Assembly (NCBI GenBank): GCA_021839785.1
Contig: JAKCAB010000864.1
Coordinates: forward strand, 1 to 13,663
DNA length: 13,663 nucleotides
Source of the DNA: a bacterium
GTDB taxonomy: Bacteria; Verrucomicrobiota; Verrucomicrobiae; Limisphaerales; J093
Reading direction: 5' to 3'
Below are positions 1 through 7,834 of this stretch, piece after piece; within the stretch, counting starts at the first letter, position 1, and each line of letters opens with the position of its first letter. Below the pieces are notes generated by a model. That model saw only the letters and a list, made by a program, of their open reading frames with translations, ran no database searches and was not told the origin of the DNA. A program made the position numbers and the translations under genes.

Positions 1-1982
1 CCGTGCTCATGGCAGCGGAGGCACTGTGCCGCCCCCACCGGCTTGCCCACACTCTCAGCCGCGCGCAGCGAGCGATCCTGGAACCAGGACCGGCGGCCGG
101 CGGTGGAGTCCGTCAACAAACGTCGGTGCGCGGCGTCGGCATCGGTTTCGTCGTAAACGCCGTCGCCGTTCATGTCGTAATTCCCTTCGGAGGCGTGGCA
201 GATCAGACAATCCAGGCCGTCAACCTGCGATTGCGTGAACTGTCCGGTCGCGGGATTCGGGAAGGGCAGTTGATCGGCCACGTGGCATTTGCCGCAGGCG
301 CTGGAACCCTTGTGGGCGCCAAAATCGGCAGTGTAATTGAGCATCGCGCTCGAGCCGACGAGGCCGCAGAAACGATCCAACATGCCGTGCGAGCCGCCGC
401 CTGGGTAGGCGAGTTTCGGGTTGGGCGTGCGCCACGTGTAATGCACGCTGCCCATGACTTCATCGGCCTTGCCCGGATGGCATTGCAGACAGGCGGCGGG
501 TCCGGGGTAGCTCGCGCCAAACAATCCCGTGTGGTCGCGCAGCTTATTCAGGTCTTGCAGACGCGCCACGCGCGCCTCGTCGTAGCCCAGTTGGGCAAAG
601 GGAATGCGGCCGTTGGGTGAGTGGCAGTCGATGCATTGGAGCGCTTGTTCCTTGGGCGCGACCATGTGGTTTTCGATCCAGAACATCTCCGTTTTGATCC
701 AGCCCAACTGGCCGCTGTAGTCCCGCCCAACGTAAGTCATGCCGGCCGTGAGCGCCTTGTTCCAATCGTAGCCCTTCCAATAGGCGTCGGTGTCGGTCGG
801 GCCGGACGGGTAGAGATGCGGGATGGCGAGCTGATGCGTGCCCGCGTCGTAAGGCTGGACCCCGGTGAAGCGCTTGACCGGCACGATCCGCGCCTTGGGG
901 TCGTTGATGTCGCCCCGCAGCTTGTTGATGGTCGCCACGGCTTCGGAATCCAGGACGTCATCCAAGCCGACATAGTCCACCTGGCCGTTAAACCACACGT
1001 ACTCCGGCACCACGTTGGCCTGCCATTCGAAGGTGCCCTTCATCGTGTCGTAAATTGGGTTGCCGTCGGCGTCCATGACGATCTTGTTCGAGCCGTCCGG
1101 ATTCTTCTCGCCGGCCGTGGACCAATCCCAGGACATCTTCGTGGCGTGGCCGCCGCGGGCAAACGCGGGCACGTGGCAGGTCTGGCAGGCCACCCGGGCC
1201 GTATGCGCGTTCAGGCGGGGGTTCGATTTATGCGGCGCGGCGGTATGGCAGCTCTCACACATTTGGCTGTCCGGCGCAGGCTTCGAGTAACGCGAGCCCG
1301 GTATCTGGTGGCCGCGGGTCTGATGGCAGGTCGTGCAAGTGAAGTTCAAACCATCGGTGCCCATGTGCACGTCCAGTGCACGGGTGGGTTTCAAGAGCGA
1401 GGAATCCAGGTCACCGTGCTTCACGGCGTCGCCACCGCCGCCGTAAAAATGGCACGCCCCGCAGGTCGCCCGGCTGGTGGCGCCGGCATTGCGCGCGACG
1501 TAGAGCAAATTGACCGTCGGATCGGGCTGACCCGCGCCGGTGGGGGTCTTTTTGTAGGTGCCGGTGGTGTCGTGGCAAACCAGGCAGTCCACCTTGCTGG
1601 CGTCGTTGAAGTCGAAGGAGTTGTCCTTCCAACCGACGCCGATGTGGCAGCTCGTGCAACGCGGCTCGTTGGACGGCACGGCGATGCAATAGCTGTTGAT
1701 GACGTTTTTCTTGCCCAACACCGCACCGGTCCGGGAATCGACGTGCGTCCAGGTCCAATGCGTCGTGTGCATCACATCGTTGACCGCCTGGCGGTGACAG
1801 CCGGCACAAGTGGCGGCGCCCTGGTAGTTCTCGATCAGCTTGTGCATCGCCGGTGTCGCGGCGGCAGCGGCCAGGATGCCCATCAGGGCGACCAGCGCCG
1901 TCCCCAGACCGAAGGTGAGCGCCGTCCGACCGGCCCGGCGGCCCCGGAACAAACGCGGTGCAGTATATGCTTGCATCGGCAT
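1..1982 (-). CDS. Exported multiheme cytochrome c: octaheme tetrathionate reductase-type module fused to a second heme module (3' end outside window)
   Basis: This frame is open from 1982 to the left edge, giving 660 residues with no stop. It starts with a basic n-region (RGRRAGR), a hydrophobic stretch and an alanine-rich end near residue 45, i.e. a Sec signal peptide, so the protein should act in the periplasm. Twelve CxxCH heme motifs lie in one frame, with first Cys at about residues 59, 109, 133, 174, 216, 242, 266, 450, 498, 563, 592 and 654. The first eight, with segments such as NEPRCTSCH, VDCLVCHDTTGTYKK, CHFYGGGGDAVKHGD, KMSWDWSTAGE and NHMVAPKEQALQC, match the octaheme tetrathionate reductase family, which reduces tetrathionate, nitrite or hydroxylamine. 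Residues from about 485 on begin a second, similar heme module (see findings). ATG at 1976 is an alternative start. The physiological substrate cannot be read from sequence. Confidence 0.93.
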   Translation of the reverse strand, partial: MPMQAYTAPRLFRGRRAGRTALTFGLGTALVALMGILAAAAATPAMHKLIENYQGAATCAGCHRQAVNDVMHTTHWTWTHVDSRTGAVLGKKNVINSYCIAVPSNEPRCTSCHIGVGWKDNSFDFNDASKVDCLVCHDTTGTYKKTPTGAGQPDPTVNLLYVARNAGATSRATCGACHFYGGGGDAVKHGDLDSSLLKPTRALDVHMGTDGLNFTCTTCHQTRGHQIPGSRYSKPAPDSQMCESCHTAAPHKSNPRLNAHTARVACQTCHVPAFARGGHATKMSWDWSTAGEKNPDGSNKIVMDADGNPIYDTMKGTFEWQANVVPEYVWFNGQVDYVGLDDVLDSEAVATINKLRGDINDPKARIVPVKRFTGVQPYDAGTHQLAIPHLYPSGPTDTDAYWKGYDWNKALTAGMTYVGRDYSGQLGWIKTEMFWIENHMVAPKEQALQCIDCHSPNGRIPFAQLGYDEARVARLQDLNKLRDHTGLFGASYPGPAACLQCHPGKADEVMGSVHYTWRTPNPKLAYPGGGSHGMLDRFCGLVGSSAMLNYTADFGAHKGSSACGKCHVADQLPFPNPATGQFTQSQVDGLDCLICHASEGNYDMNGDGVYDETDADAAHRRLLTDSTAGRRSWFQDRSLRAAESVGKPVGAAQCLRCHEH

Positions 1983-2010
1983 ACAGGCATATGATCTGAC
2001 CGGCAGGCTT

Positions 2011-2048
2011 TTTCAAGTTTTGAAAGGTGACCGGCTCAACTTTTTAGA
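2011..2048 (-). promoter_or_regulatory. AT-rich leader of the cytochrome gene with a short inverted repeat and weak promoter-like boxes
   Basis: This AT-rich patch lies 28-66 bases upstream of the cytochrome start. Bases 2011-2025 form an inverted repeat, TTTCAA-GTT-TTGAAA (6-base arms, 3-base spacer). On the minus strand a -10-like TCTAAA (plus 2043-2048) lies 18 bases after a -35-like TTGGCT (plus 2067-2072), each matching the consensus at about four of six positions. This would start transcription near 2036 and place the repeat in the leader. The repeat could be an operator half-site pair or a small hairpin; I do not recognise the binding protein. The base pattern is seen; the function is inferred. 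Confidence 0.25.
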
Positions 2049-2193
2049 ATCGCTTCACATCAGTTAAGCCAACCTTGATCTGCGCGGGCGCCGGTCCGGC
2101 CCGGAATCGATGCCGCGCGTAGAGCCAGCCCAAGCCCGCCGATCAGGCGTGCCGGCGGCCTGGAAGCGCCTCCGCCGCGTGCCCGGGCAGCCG

Positions 2194-2946
2194 TCAATCC
2201 AGCTCGATGCCCACGGGGCAATGGTCGGAGCCGGGCACGTCGGCGCGGATGAAGGCGCTGCGCAACCGTGGCCGCAAGGCAGCGGAAATGAGGAAGTAAT
2301 CAATGCGCCACCCGACGTTCCGCGCGCGGGCCCCCGCCATCAAGCTCCACCAGGTGTAATGTCCGCCGCCGGGTTCGAACTGCCGAAAGGTGTCGAGAAA
2401 CCCGGCCTCCACGAACGCGGAGAATCCGGCTCGTTCCTCGACCGTGAACCCGTGATTGCGGACGTTCGCCTTGGGATTGGCGAGGTCGATCTCGGTGTGC
2501 GCCACGTTCAGGTCGCCGCAGAAGACCACCGGCTTGCGCTTCTCCAGCTTGCGCAGGTAGCCGAGGAAGTCGCGATCCCATTGCTGGCGATACGGCAGGC
2601 GCGCGAGATCGCGTTGCGAATTCGGCACATAGACGTTCACGAGAAAGAAGTCGCCGAACTCCGCGGTGAGCACCCGTCCTTCGCGGTCGTGCTCGGCCAG
2701 GCCAAGGCCGCGACTGACCTTCAGCGGCCGAACCTTGGTGAAGAGGGCGGTGCCGGCATAGCCACGCTTCTCGGCCGTGTTCCAGTAAGTCGTGTAGGCG
2801 CCGGGCCAGAGCTGCTCCACCTCGTCGGGGTGGCACTTCGTTTCCTGAAGGCAGAGCACGTCCGGTGTCTCTGCGGCGAGGTAATCGAGGAAATTCTTCC
2901 GCAGCACAGCCCGCAGGCCATTTACGTTCCAGGAGATCAGTTTCAT
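2194..2946 (-). CDS. xth: Exodeoxyribonuclease III (AP endonuclease)
   Basis: This 250-residue protein is a full-length member of the ExoIII/AP-endonuclease family, which cuts DNA at abasic sites and removes 3' blocking groups in base excision repair in the cytoplasm. All metal and catalytic motifs are present: [10 protein letters not shown] with Asn7, QETK with Glu35, YVPNS with Tyr106, GDLNVAH with Asp145 and Asn147, [10 protein letters not shown] with Asp216, and GSDHCPV with Asp241-His242. The ATG at 2946 gives the canonical MKLISWN start used across the family. It follows the hydrolase gene on the same strand after 38 bases, so the two may share a transcript. The cytochrome gene begins 211 bases further downstream. 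Confidence 0.96.
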   Translation of the reverse strand: MKLISWNVNGLRAVLRKNFLDYLAAETPDVLCLQETKCHPDEVEQLWPGAYTTYWNTAEKRGYAGTALFTKVRPLKVSRGLGLAEHDREGRVLTAEFGDFFLVNVYVPNSQRDLARLPYRQQWDRDFLGYLRKLEKRKPVVFCGDLNVAHTEIDLANPKANVRNHGFTVEERAGFSAFVEAGFLDTFRQFEPGGGHYTWWSLMAGARARNVGWRIDYFLISAALRPRLRSAFIRADVPGSDHCPVGIELD

Positions 2947-2984
2947 AGGATGCGTTGAAGCGTCTTAGGACCACTCGCCGGCGG

Positions 2985-4034
2985 TTAACGGCAATAGGCG
3001 TCCAGCCAATCCAGCACCGCCGTGCGAAGTTCGTCGAATTGGTAAGGTAGCGTCTCGTGGCGGGCGGACAACACGGCGCGGTACTTGGCCGGTCCCGGCG
3101 CCAGCCGGGCCAGGCGGGCCACCGTCGGGGCGGGTGAAATGGGGTCGTGCCCGGCGGCGATGAAAAAAGTCGCCGCGCGCAAACGTTCGACGTACGGCGT
3201 GGTGTCCAAGCCATCCGGTGGCACGGCCAGCAACCGCGGCAGCCAGTAGGCAATGGATCGCGCCCAACTCGCGGGCAGCCACCTTACGTACTCGTCGCGC
3301 AGGCCAAGGGCCGCCGCGCGAAACTCCGCGTATGGCGCCATCGCCACGACCGCCCGCACCCGCGGATCATCCGCTGCCCAGCGCAACGCCAGCGCGGCGC
3401 CGAACGATTCCCCCATCACCGCCACCGGTTCGTTCGCTGCGCCGCTGCGCATCAATTGGTCGAGCAACTCGCGCAGATCGCCGGTTTCCACCGCGCCGAA
3501 GTAGATGCGCCGGCCGGTGGATTGACCGTGACCGCGCAGGTCCACCAGCGCGGCGCGGTAGCCCGCCTCCGCCACGATCAGGCCCCACGGCAACATGCTG
3601 TCCAAATCCACGCCGTAGCCGTGCAGGATCACCACCGTGCCTTTTGGCCGGCGCGACGCCGGCAACGGTGCGCCGGGCATCTGCACCCGCAGCGACAACG
3701 TCATCTGTTCCTTCCGGCCGTGGCGGCGGTTCACGGAATCGATCAGCAGGCTGTAATCGGCTGGCTCGACGAGGACCACATGCAGCGCGGCCGGCGGCGG
3801 GCCGACCGCGACGGTTCGCGTCGGAAGACCCGTCGCCAGCTTGCGATCGTAATCGAAGACCACCCGCGGCGAAGGCTCGATCCACGTCGGGTACGTGTTG
3901 GGGGCCTTGAGGAATCGGCTGGCCAAGTAGCGCCCTGGACTGCACGCCGTCGCGGCCAGCAGCGACAGAATTGCGGCGAGCCGGCAAAAGCGCAGGCCCA
4001 AAATGCGGATCGACCCGATCATGCGCGCGGACAT
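2985..4034 (-). CDS. Alpha/beta-hydrolase lipoprotein
   Basis: From ATG 4034 the product is 349 residues. A signal sequence ends in a lipobox-like SLLAATAC with lipidation Cys31, so the enzyme is probably anchored in a membrane facing the periplasm. The rest is an alpha/beta-hydrolase: HGYG (138-141) supplies the oxyanion region, DLRGHGQS (165-172) is the typical strand-4 motif, GESFG gives nucleophile Ser210, and Asp297 (AGHD) and His326 (ARHE) complete the triad. The closest described groups are serine aminopeptidase S33/monoacylglycerol lipase-type hydrolases; the substrate is unknown. The frame stays open to 4178, but that start would add about 48 residues before the signal peptide and intrude on the divergent dehydrogenase promoter. 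ATG 4022 is also possible. It is probably expressed with exodeoxyribonuclease III downstream. Confidence 0.88.
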   Translation of the reverse strand: MSARMIGSIRILGLRFCRLAAILSLLAATACSPGRYLASRFLKAPNTYPTWIEPSPRVVFDYDRKLATGLPTRTVAVGPPPAALHVVLVEPADYSLLIDSVNRRHGRKEQMTLSLRVQMPGAPLPASRRPKGTVVILHGYGVDLDSMLPWGLIVAEAGYRAALVDLRGHGQSTGRRIYFGAVETGDLRELLDQLMRSGAANEPVAVMGESFGAALALRWAADDPRVRAVVAMAPYAEFRAAALGLRDEYVRWLPASWARSIAYWLPRLLAVPPDGLDTTPYVERLRAATFFIAAGHDPISPAPTVARLARLAPGPAKYRAVLSARHETLPYQFDELRTAVLDWLDAYCR

Positions 4035-4189
4035 GGAGGCAAAGCCACGCGCGGCCCGCAAGTCTGGGTTGGCTACGACAACGCCAAACCGCAGCCGACT
4101 TCGATCCGGAACGCACACCACGTCTTCGCTGAAACTCCGCGCGAACGGAGTTGAAGCTCCCGTGCGCGGCCGACACACTCCGGTCCCGA

Positions 4190-4999
4190 ATGAGCACGGC
4201 GCGTTTGGCGGGCAAAGTCCTGGTGGTCATCGGCGGCACCAGCGGAATCGGTCTTTCCGCCGCCAAGGCGTTCGTGGCTGAAGGCGCGCGCGTGGTGGCC
4301 GTCGGTTTGGCCGACGAAGCCGCAGCAACCGCGCGGCGTGAGTTGGGTGAAGCCGCTCGGATTGTCACCGGCGACGCGCGCGAGCCAGCCACCGCGCCGG
4401 CAGCAATCGAAGCAGCGCGACGCGAGTTCGGCAGCTTTCACGGACTCTATCACGTTGCCGGCGGCAGCGGGCGCCGGTTCGGCGACGGGCCGCTGCACGA
4501 AATCAGCAACGCCGGTTGGGAGGAAACGCTCCGCTTGAACCTCACTTCCGTCTTTTACTCGAACCGCGCCGCGGTCCGCCAATTCCTTCAGCAAGGCACG
4601 GGCGGCGCGGTGCTGAACCTGGCGTCGGTCCTTGCGTTCTCGCCTTCGCCCCGGCACTTCGCCACTCAAGCTTACGCCACCGCCAAAGCGGGCATCGTCG
4701 CCCTCACCCGCTCCGCGGCGGCGCAGTACGCCCGGCAGGACATCCGCTTCAACGCGCTGGCGCCCGGCTTGATCGCCACGCCGATGTCCCGGCGCGCACA
4801 AGGCGACGCGGCGATCCTGGATTTCATCCGCGCCAAACAACCGCTGGACGGCGGACGCATCGGCCAACCGGCGGACCTCGACTCCGCGGCGGTGTTCTTC
4901 CTGAGCGACGAATCGCGATTCATCACCGGCCAAGTCCTGGCCGTGGACGGCGGCTGGAGCGTGAGCGAAGCAGAAACAACAGTTCCTGGCCAAGCATGA
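4190..4999 (+). CDS. Short-chain dehydrogenase/reductase (SDR, Rossmann fold)
   Basis: This 269-residue protein is a classical SDR oxidoreductase using NAD(P)H. Seen in order: the nucleotide loop GGTSGIG (15-21), Asn117 (RLNLTS), catalytic Ser146 (LNLASV), the Tyr162-x3-Lys166 pair (YATAK), the APGLIATPM segment (191-199) and the family C-terminus ITGQVLAVDGGWS (245-257). The usual NNAG motif is HVAGG, a modest variant. The substrate is not predictable; its coupling to a sugar kinase suggests a polyol, sugar or sugar acid. ATG 4190 is chosen because it puts the Rossmann motif at the usual distance; an upstream in-frame TTG at 4151 would add 13 atypical residues. Its stop overlaps the ROK gene start in ATGA, so the two are probably translationally coupled. 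It is transcribed divergently from the lipoprotein hydrolase across about 155 bases. Confidence 0.93.
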   Translation: MSTARLAGKVLVVIGGTSGIGLSAAKAFVAEGARVVAVGLADEAAATARRELGEAARIVTGDAREPATAPAAIEAARREFGSFHGLYHVAGGSGRRFGDGPLHEISNAGWEETLRLNLTSVFYSNRAAVRQFLQQGTGGAVLNLASVLAFSPSPRHFATQAYATAKAGIVALTRSAAAQYARQDIRFNALAPGLIATPMSRRAQGDAAILDFIRAKQPLDGGRIGQPADLDSAAVFFLSDESRFITGQVLAVDGGWSVSEAETTVPGQA

Positions 5000-5886
5000 G
5001 CTACCTCCTCGGCATTGATCTCGGCGGGTCGAGCGTGAAAGCCGTGGCGGCGACGCCCGCGGGCGAGGCGTTGGCGCGATACAATGAATCGTTCGACCCC
5101 GACCGCCCGCGGCATTTCGCGGAGACAATTCGTTCTTTGGTCACGCGCGCACAGGCCGCACGCGGCGCGCCGCCGGCACACATCGGCTTGTCCGCGCCGG
5201 GCCTCGCCTCCGCGGATGGTCGCGCGATCGCTTTTCTGCCGAACCGCTTGCCCGGCCTCGAAGGACTGGACTGGACGGAGTACCTCCACGCCGCCAGGCC
5301 GATTCCGGTCTTGAACGACGCCCACGCTGCATTGATGGGCGAAGTCTGGCTGGGCGCAGCCAGAGGCGTTCGCAACGTCATTCTACTCACGCTCGGCACC
5401 GGCGTCGGCGGCGCGGCGATGGTCGATGGCCGGCTGCTCAATGGCGCGATCGGTCGCGCGGGCCACCTGGGTCATCTCGTGCTGGACATGGCGGGGCCGC
5501 CCGACATCTGCAACACCCCGGGCAGCCTCGAATGGGCGATCGGCAACGACAACATCGGCGAACGCAGCCAGGGCCGCTTCGCGACCACGCACGACTTGAT
5601 CCGGGCGTTCGAGGCCGGCGACGCGTTCGCCCGCGAAGTCTGGCTGAAATCGGTCCGCGCGCTGGCCTGCGCCATCGCGTCGTTCATCAACATCCTCGAC
5701 CCTGAAGTGGTGATCATCGGTGGCGGCATCGCCCGGGCCGGTGAGTCGCTGTTCCAACCGCTGGCCGAATTCCTGGCGCCAATCGAGTGGCGGCCCGGCG
5801 GGCACCAAGTGAGAATCGTAGCGGCACAAATGGGCGAATTTGCCGGGGCATTCGGTGCCGCGTACAATGCGACCCTGGCGGCATGA
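4996..5886 (+). CDS. ROK-family sugar kinase-like protein with altered zinc-site region
   Basis: This 296-residue product has the ASKHA fold of ROK proteins (glucokinase, fructokinase, N-acetylmannosamine kinase and related). Seen: the phosphate-1 motif GIDLGGSSVK (6-15), the catalytic aspartate in VLNDAHAAL (Asp108), the phosphate-2 motif LGTGVGG (133-139) and the adenosine motif VVIIGGGIA (238-246). There is no N-terminal DNA-binding helix-turn-helix, so it should be an enzyme, not a repressor. Oddly, the ROK sugar/zinc region, normally ExGH followed by CxCGxxGCxE, reads HLGH (157-160) then PPDICNTPGSLEW with only Cys172 left, so structural zinc is probably absent. The ATG at 4996 overlaps the upstream stop and its own stop overlaps the next ATG, placing it centrally in a three-gene operon. 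The sugar substrate is unknown. Confidence 0.9.
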   Translation: MSYLLGIDLGGSSVKAVAATPAGEALARYNESFDPDRPRHFAETIRSLVTRAQAARGAPPAHIGLSAPGLASADGRAIAFLPNRLPGLEGLDWTEYLHAARPIPVLNDAHAALMGEVWLGAARGVRNVILLTLGTGVGGAAMVDGRLLNGAIGRAGHLGHLVLDMAGPPDICNTPGSLEWAIGNDNIGERSQGRFATTHDLIRAFEAGDAFAREVWLKSVRALACAIASFINILDPEVVIIGGGIARAGESLFQPLAEFLAPIEWRPGGHQVRIVAAQMGEFAGAFGAAYNATLAA

Positions 5887-6722
5887 ACAACCTTCGCAGC
5901 AAGCGGCGACATCGCCTGTGTCGGCACGGTTTTGGGTGGCTGGTCCGTTTCGTTTTCTTGACCGGGTACATCGCAGCCTTGTGGACCGGTCAGATCGCGC
6001 GCGCGTCAGCAACCCCGGAGCTTGAACCCATCCTGCTTCGCGTCATCGAAAACGCAGCCAAAGATCAGGAAGCCGAGAACCTCTTCAAGACGCGCTACGC
6101 CTTCGTGCGCACCAAGGTCACCGAAACGCGCGACGGCGATGGCGATCTGAAGAAGCGCACCGTCGAGCGAATCGAGAACCGGCCCGGCGCCTCGCCGGAT
6201 GGTGAGGATGCGAAGGACGGCGAAGGCGCCGCCGCCGATCCCAAAGCGGAAAAGCGCGGGTACGAGCGCCGCGATTTCGAGATCAAACCGGAACTGCTGA
6301 AACGGTTCCGCTTCACCTTTGTGGGTGCGGGCGAATGGAACGGCCGGCCGGTTTGGGTGATCGACTTTGTGCCGGCCAGCGACGATCTGCCGGCTCACAG
6401 TATCAAAGAGCGATTCATCAACAAAACCGCCGGGCGGCTCTGGATTGACCAGGCCGAGCGGGTGCTCGCCAAAGCCACGTTCCACCTCGTCGAGCCGGTG
6501 AGTGTCGTGGGCGGCCTGGTTGGCGCTGTGAAGAAATGCGAGGTGGAAACGCAACGGCAACGCACCCAGGACGGGCTTTGGTACCCGCGCCTGCTTGTCT
6601 GGCACCTGGAAGGCCGGCGGCTGTTTTGGAGCAAGACCCTGGACCACCGCGACGAAGTCGCCGAGGTCCGGCCGGCGGCCACGGCTTACGCGGTGCCGGC
6701 AACGGCCGTCGAGGCCGAGTAA
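5883..6722 (+). CDS. Exported protein of unknown function, possibly LolA/RseB-like fold
   Basis: Translation from ATG 5883, which overlaps the kinase stop in ATGA, gives 279 residues. The N-terminus (KRRHRLCRHG, then a hydrophobic run at about 18-36, then ARASA) is a signal peptide probably cleaved after residue 43, so the mature protein is periplasmic or secreted. A charged acidic/lysine-rich segment (about 85-120) precedes a region of alternating beta-strand-like sequence with AGEWNGRPVWVIDFVPAS, GRLWIDQAERVLAKATFHL and GLWYPRLLVWHLEG. This pattern resembles the outer-membrane lipoprotein carrier/sigma-factor regulator (LolA/RseB) fold, but that is a tentative structural guess. No catalytic motif is seen. 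Its last 37 bases overlap, on the opposite strand, the end of the radical SAM gene. Confidence 0.82.
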   Translation: MNNLRSKRRHRLCRHGFGWLVRFVFLTGYIAALWTGQIARASATPELEPILLRVIENAAKDQEAENLFKTRYAFVRTKVTETRDGDGDLKKRTVERIENRPGASPDGEDAKDGEGAAADPKAEKRGYERRDFEIKPELLKRFRFTFVGAGEWNGRPVWVIDFVPASDDLPAHSIKERFINKTAGRLWIDQAERVLAKATFHLVEPVSVVGGLVGAVKKCEVETQRQRTQDGLWYPRLLVWHLEGRRLFWSKTLDHRDEVAEVRPAATAYAVPATAVEAE

Positions 6723-7834
6723 CCGACGCCTCGCGGGGTGCCCGCCAAGGCGTGTCGCGGCCGAAGCGCCGCCGCCAGGAGGTCGCCGGTGTAAATGGCG
6801 TTCGGCAGAATTTCGCACTCCGCCCAGCAGCCCGGGCAGCGACGCACCCAATCGCGCTGACGGTGTGTGGCAACGGCATTCCAGACTTCGGCGAACGTCT
6901 GGCTTCGCAGGTTGCCGACGCGCTTCGAGTTGAACTGACAAGTCGGCACGTCGCCGTTCGGGTACAAACGCAAGTGGGCGTTGAGCGCCACGCAAGGCGG
7001 ATTCGGCTCGGCCGTGCCGTTCAGGAGGCGGTTGCGGATGCCGCGCAGATAGTAGCGTTTGGCGGCGCGTTCCGCGAAAGGCCATTCCTCGGCGTCGGTC
7101 TCCACCGCGTCCAGCCAGGCGCGGAGTTCGCCTTCGCTGAATCGGCCGAAGGTTGTGAACTGACCGGCTTGCGTGGGCGCGGCGTCCAGTTCCGCGGTCG
7201 TGCTGTAAGTGGCGCTGACCTCGTAAGCCAGCACCACGTTATGACGAACGCCAAGCGGCCGGAGAAAGGCGTGCAGGCGCCGGTACTGCCCGGCACCTTC
7301 GGCATCGACGATGGTTTGATTGACGGCGAGCCGGAGGTTCAACTCCCGCCGGCGTGGCGCCAACGCTTGGAGCGTGGCGGTCGCGGTTTGCCAGGCGGAG
7401 TCGCGGCCGCGGATCTGGTTGTGCTTCGCCTCAAGGCCGTCGATCGAGATCAACAGATGCAGCGGCGTCGTCCGCGGGCGCCGCTCGCAGAACGCGACGA
7501 TGCGCTGGGTGAGAAAGCCGTTGGTCGTCACGTGGAGGGCCAGCGGCTGCAAATGCTCGACGGCGAGCCGGGCGATTTCCGCCAGGTCGGACCGCACGAA
7601 CGGTTCACCGCCGGTGAGGCGGACGATATCGAGCGGCGGAAGCTGCCGGAAGATGCGTTCGATTTCGTCCAGGGCGAGTTCGTCCGGCGACGGCTTGCGC
7701 CAACTGTCGCACATCACGCACCGCGCGTTGCAGGCAAACGTGACGATGTACGTCAAAAAGCGCGGCGGCCCGACGGCAGCCTGTCGATTTCGGGCGACGG
7801 TGAGCGGCAACGAAAGCAGCCGGGCGAGTTTCAT
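6686..7834 (-). CDS. Radical SAM protein with C-terminal SPASM-like cysteine cluster
   Basis: This 382-residue enzyme has the radical SAM signature CNARCVMC (Cys35, Cys39, Cys42) binding the 4Fe-4S cluster that cleaves S-adenosylmethionine, plus the SAM-contact motif GGEP (75-78) and TTNGFLT (103-109). The C-terminus holds a second cysteine set, Cys281, Cys299, Cys333, Cys336 and Cys340, with RLYPNGDVPTCQF and CPGCWAEC. This is typical of SPASM or twitch domains carrying auxiliary clusters, found in peptide-, sugar- and lipid-modifying radical enzymes. The reaction cannot be assigned. ATG 7834 overlaps the glycosyltransferase stop in ATGA, so it is probably translationally coupled to that gene, and a linked role in glycan, lipid or peptide modification is a reasonable inference. 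Its 3' coding end crosses that of the convergent exported-protein gene. Confidence 0.92.
   Translation of the reverse strand: MKLARLLSLPLTVARNRQAAVGPPRFLTYIVTFACNARCVMCDSWRKPSPDELALDEIERIFRQLPPLDIVRLTGGEPFVRSDLAEIARLAVEHLQPLALHVTTNGFLTQRIVAFCERRPRTTPLHLLISIDGLEAKHNQIRGRDSAWQTATATLQALAPRRRELNLRLAVNQTIVDAEGAGQYRRLHAFLRPLGVRHNVVLAYEVSATYSTTAELDAAPTQAGQFTTFGRFSEGELRAWLDAVETDAEEWPFAERAAKRYYLRGIRNRLLNGTAEPNPPCVALNAHLRLYPNGDVPTCQFNSKRVGNLRSQTFAEVWNAVATHRQRDWVRRCPGCWAECEILPNAIYTGDLLAAALRPRHALAGTPRGVGYSASTAVAGTA

Noticed and set aside
621..1994. 457-residue open frame on the plus strand
   Set aside because: It lies antisense to the multiheme cytochrome, whose CxxCH motifs all fall in one minus-strand frame. 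The plus frame has no domain signature.
1411..2016. Minus-strand frame beginning MKKPAGQ upstream of the cytochrome
   Set aside because: It is out of frame with the CxxCH motifs and has low-complexity Arg/Leu-rich content, so it is a shadow of the cytochrome gene and does not supply its N-terminus.
4035..4178. 48-codon upstream extension of the lipoprotein hydrolase
   Set aside because: It would put non-signal sequence before a clear signal peptide and lipobox, and overlap the divergent dehydrogenase start region.
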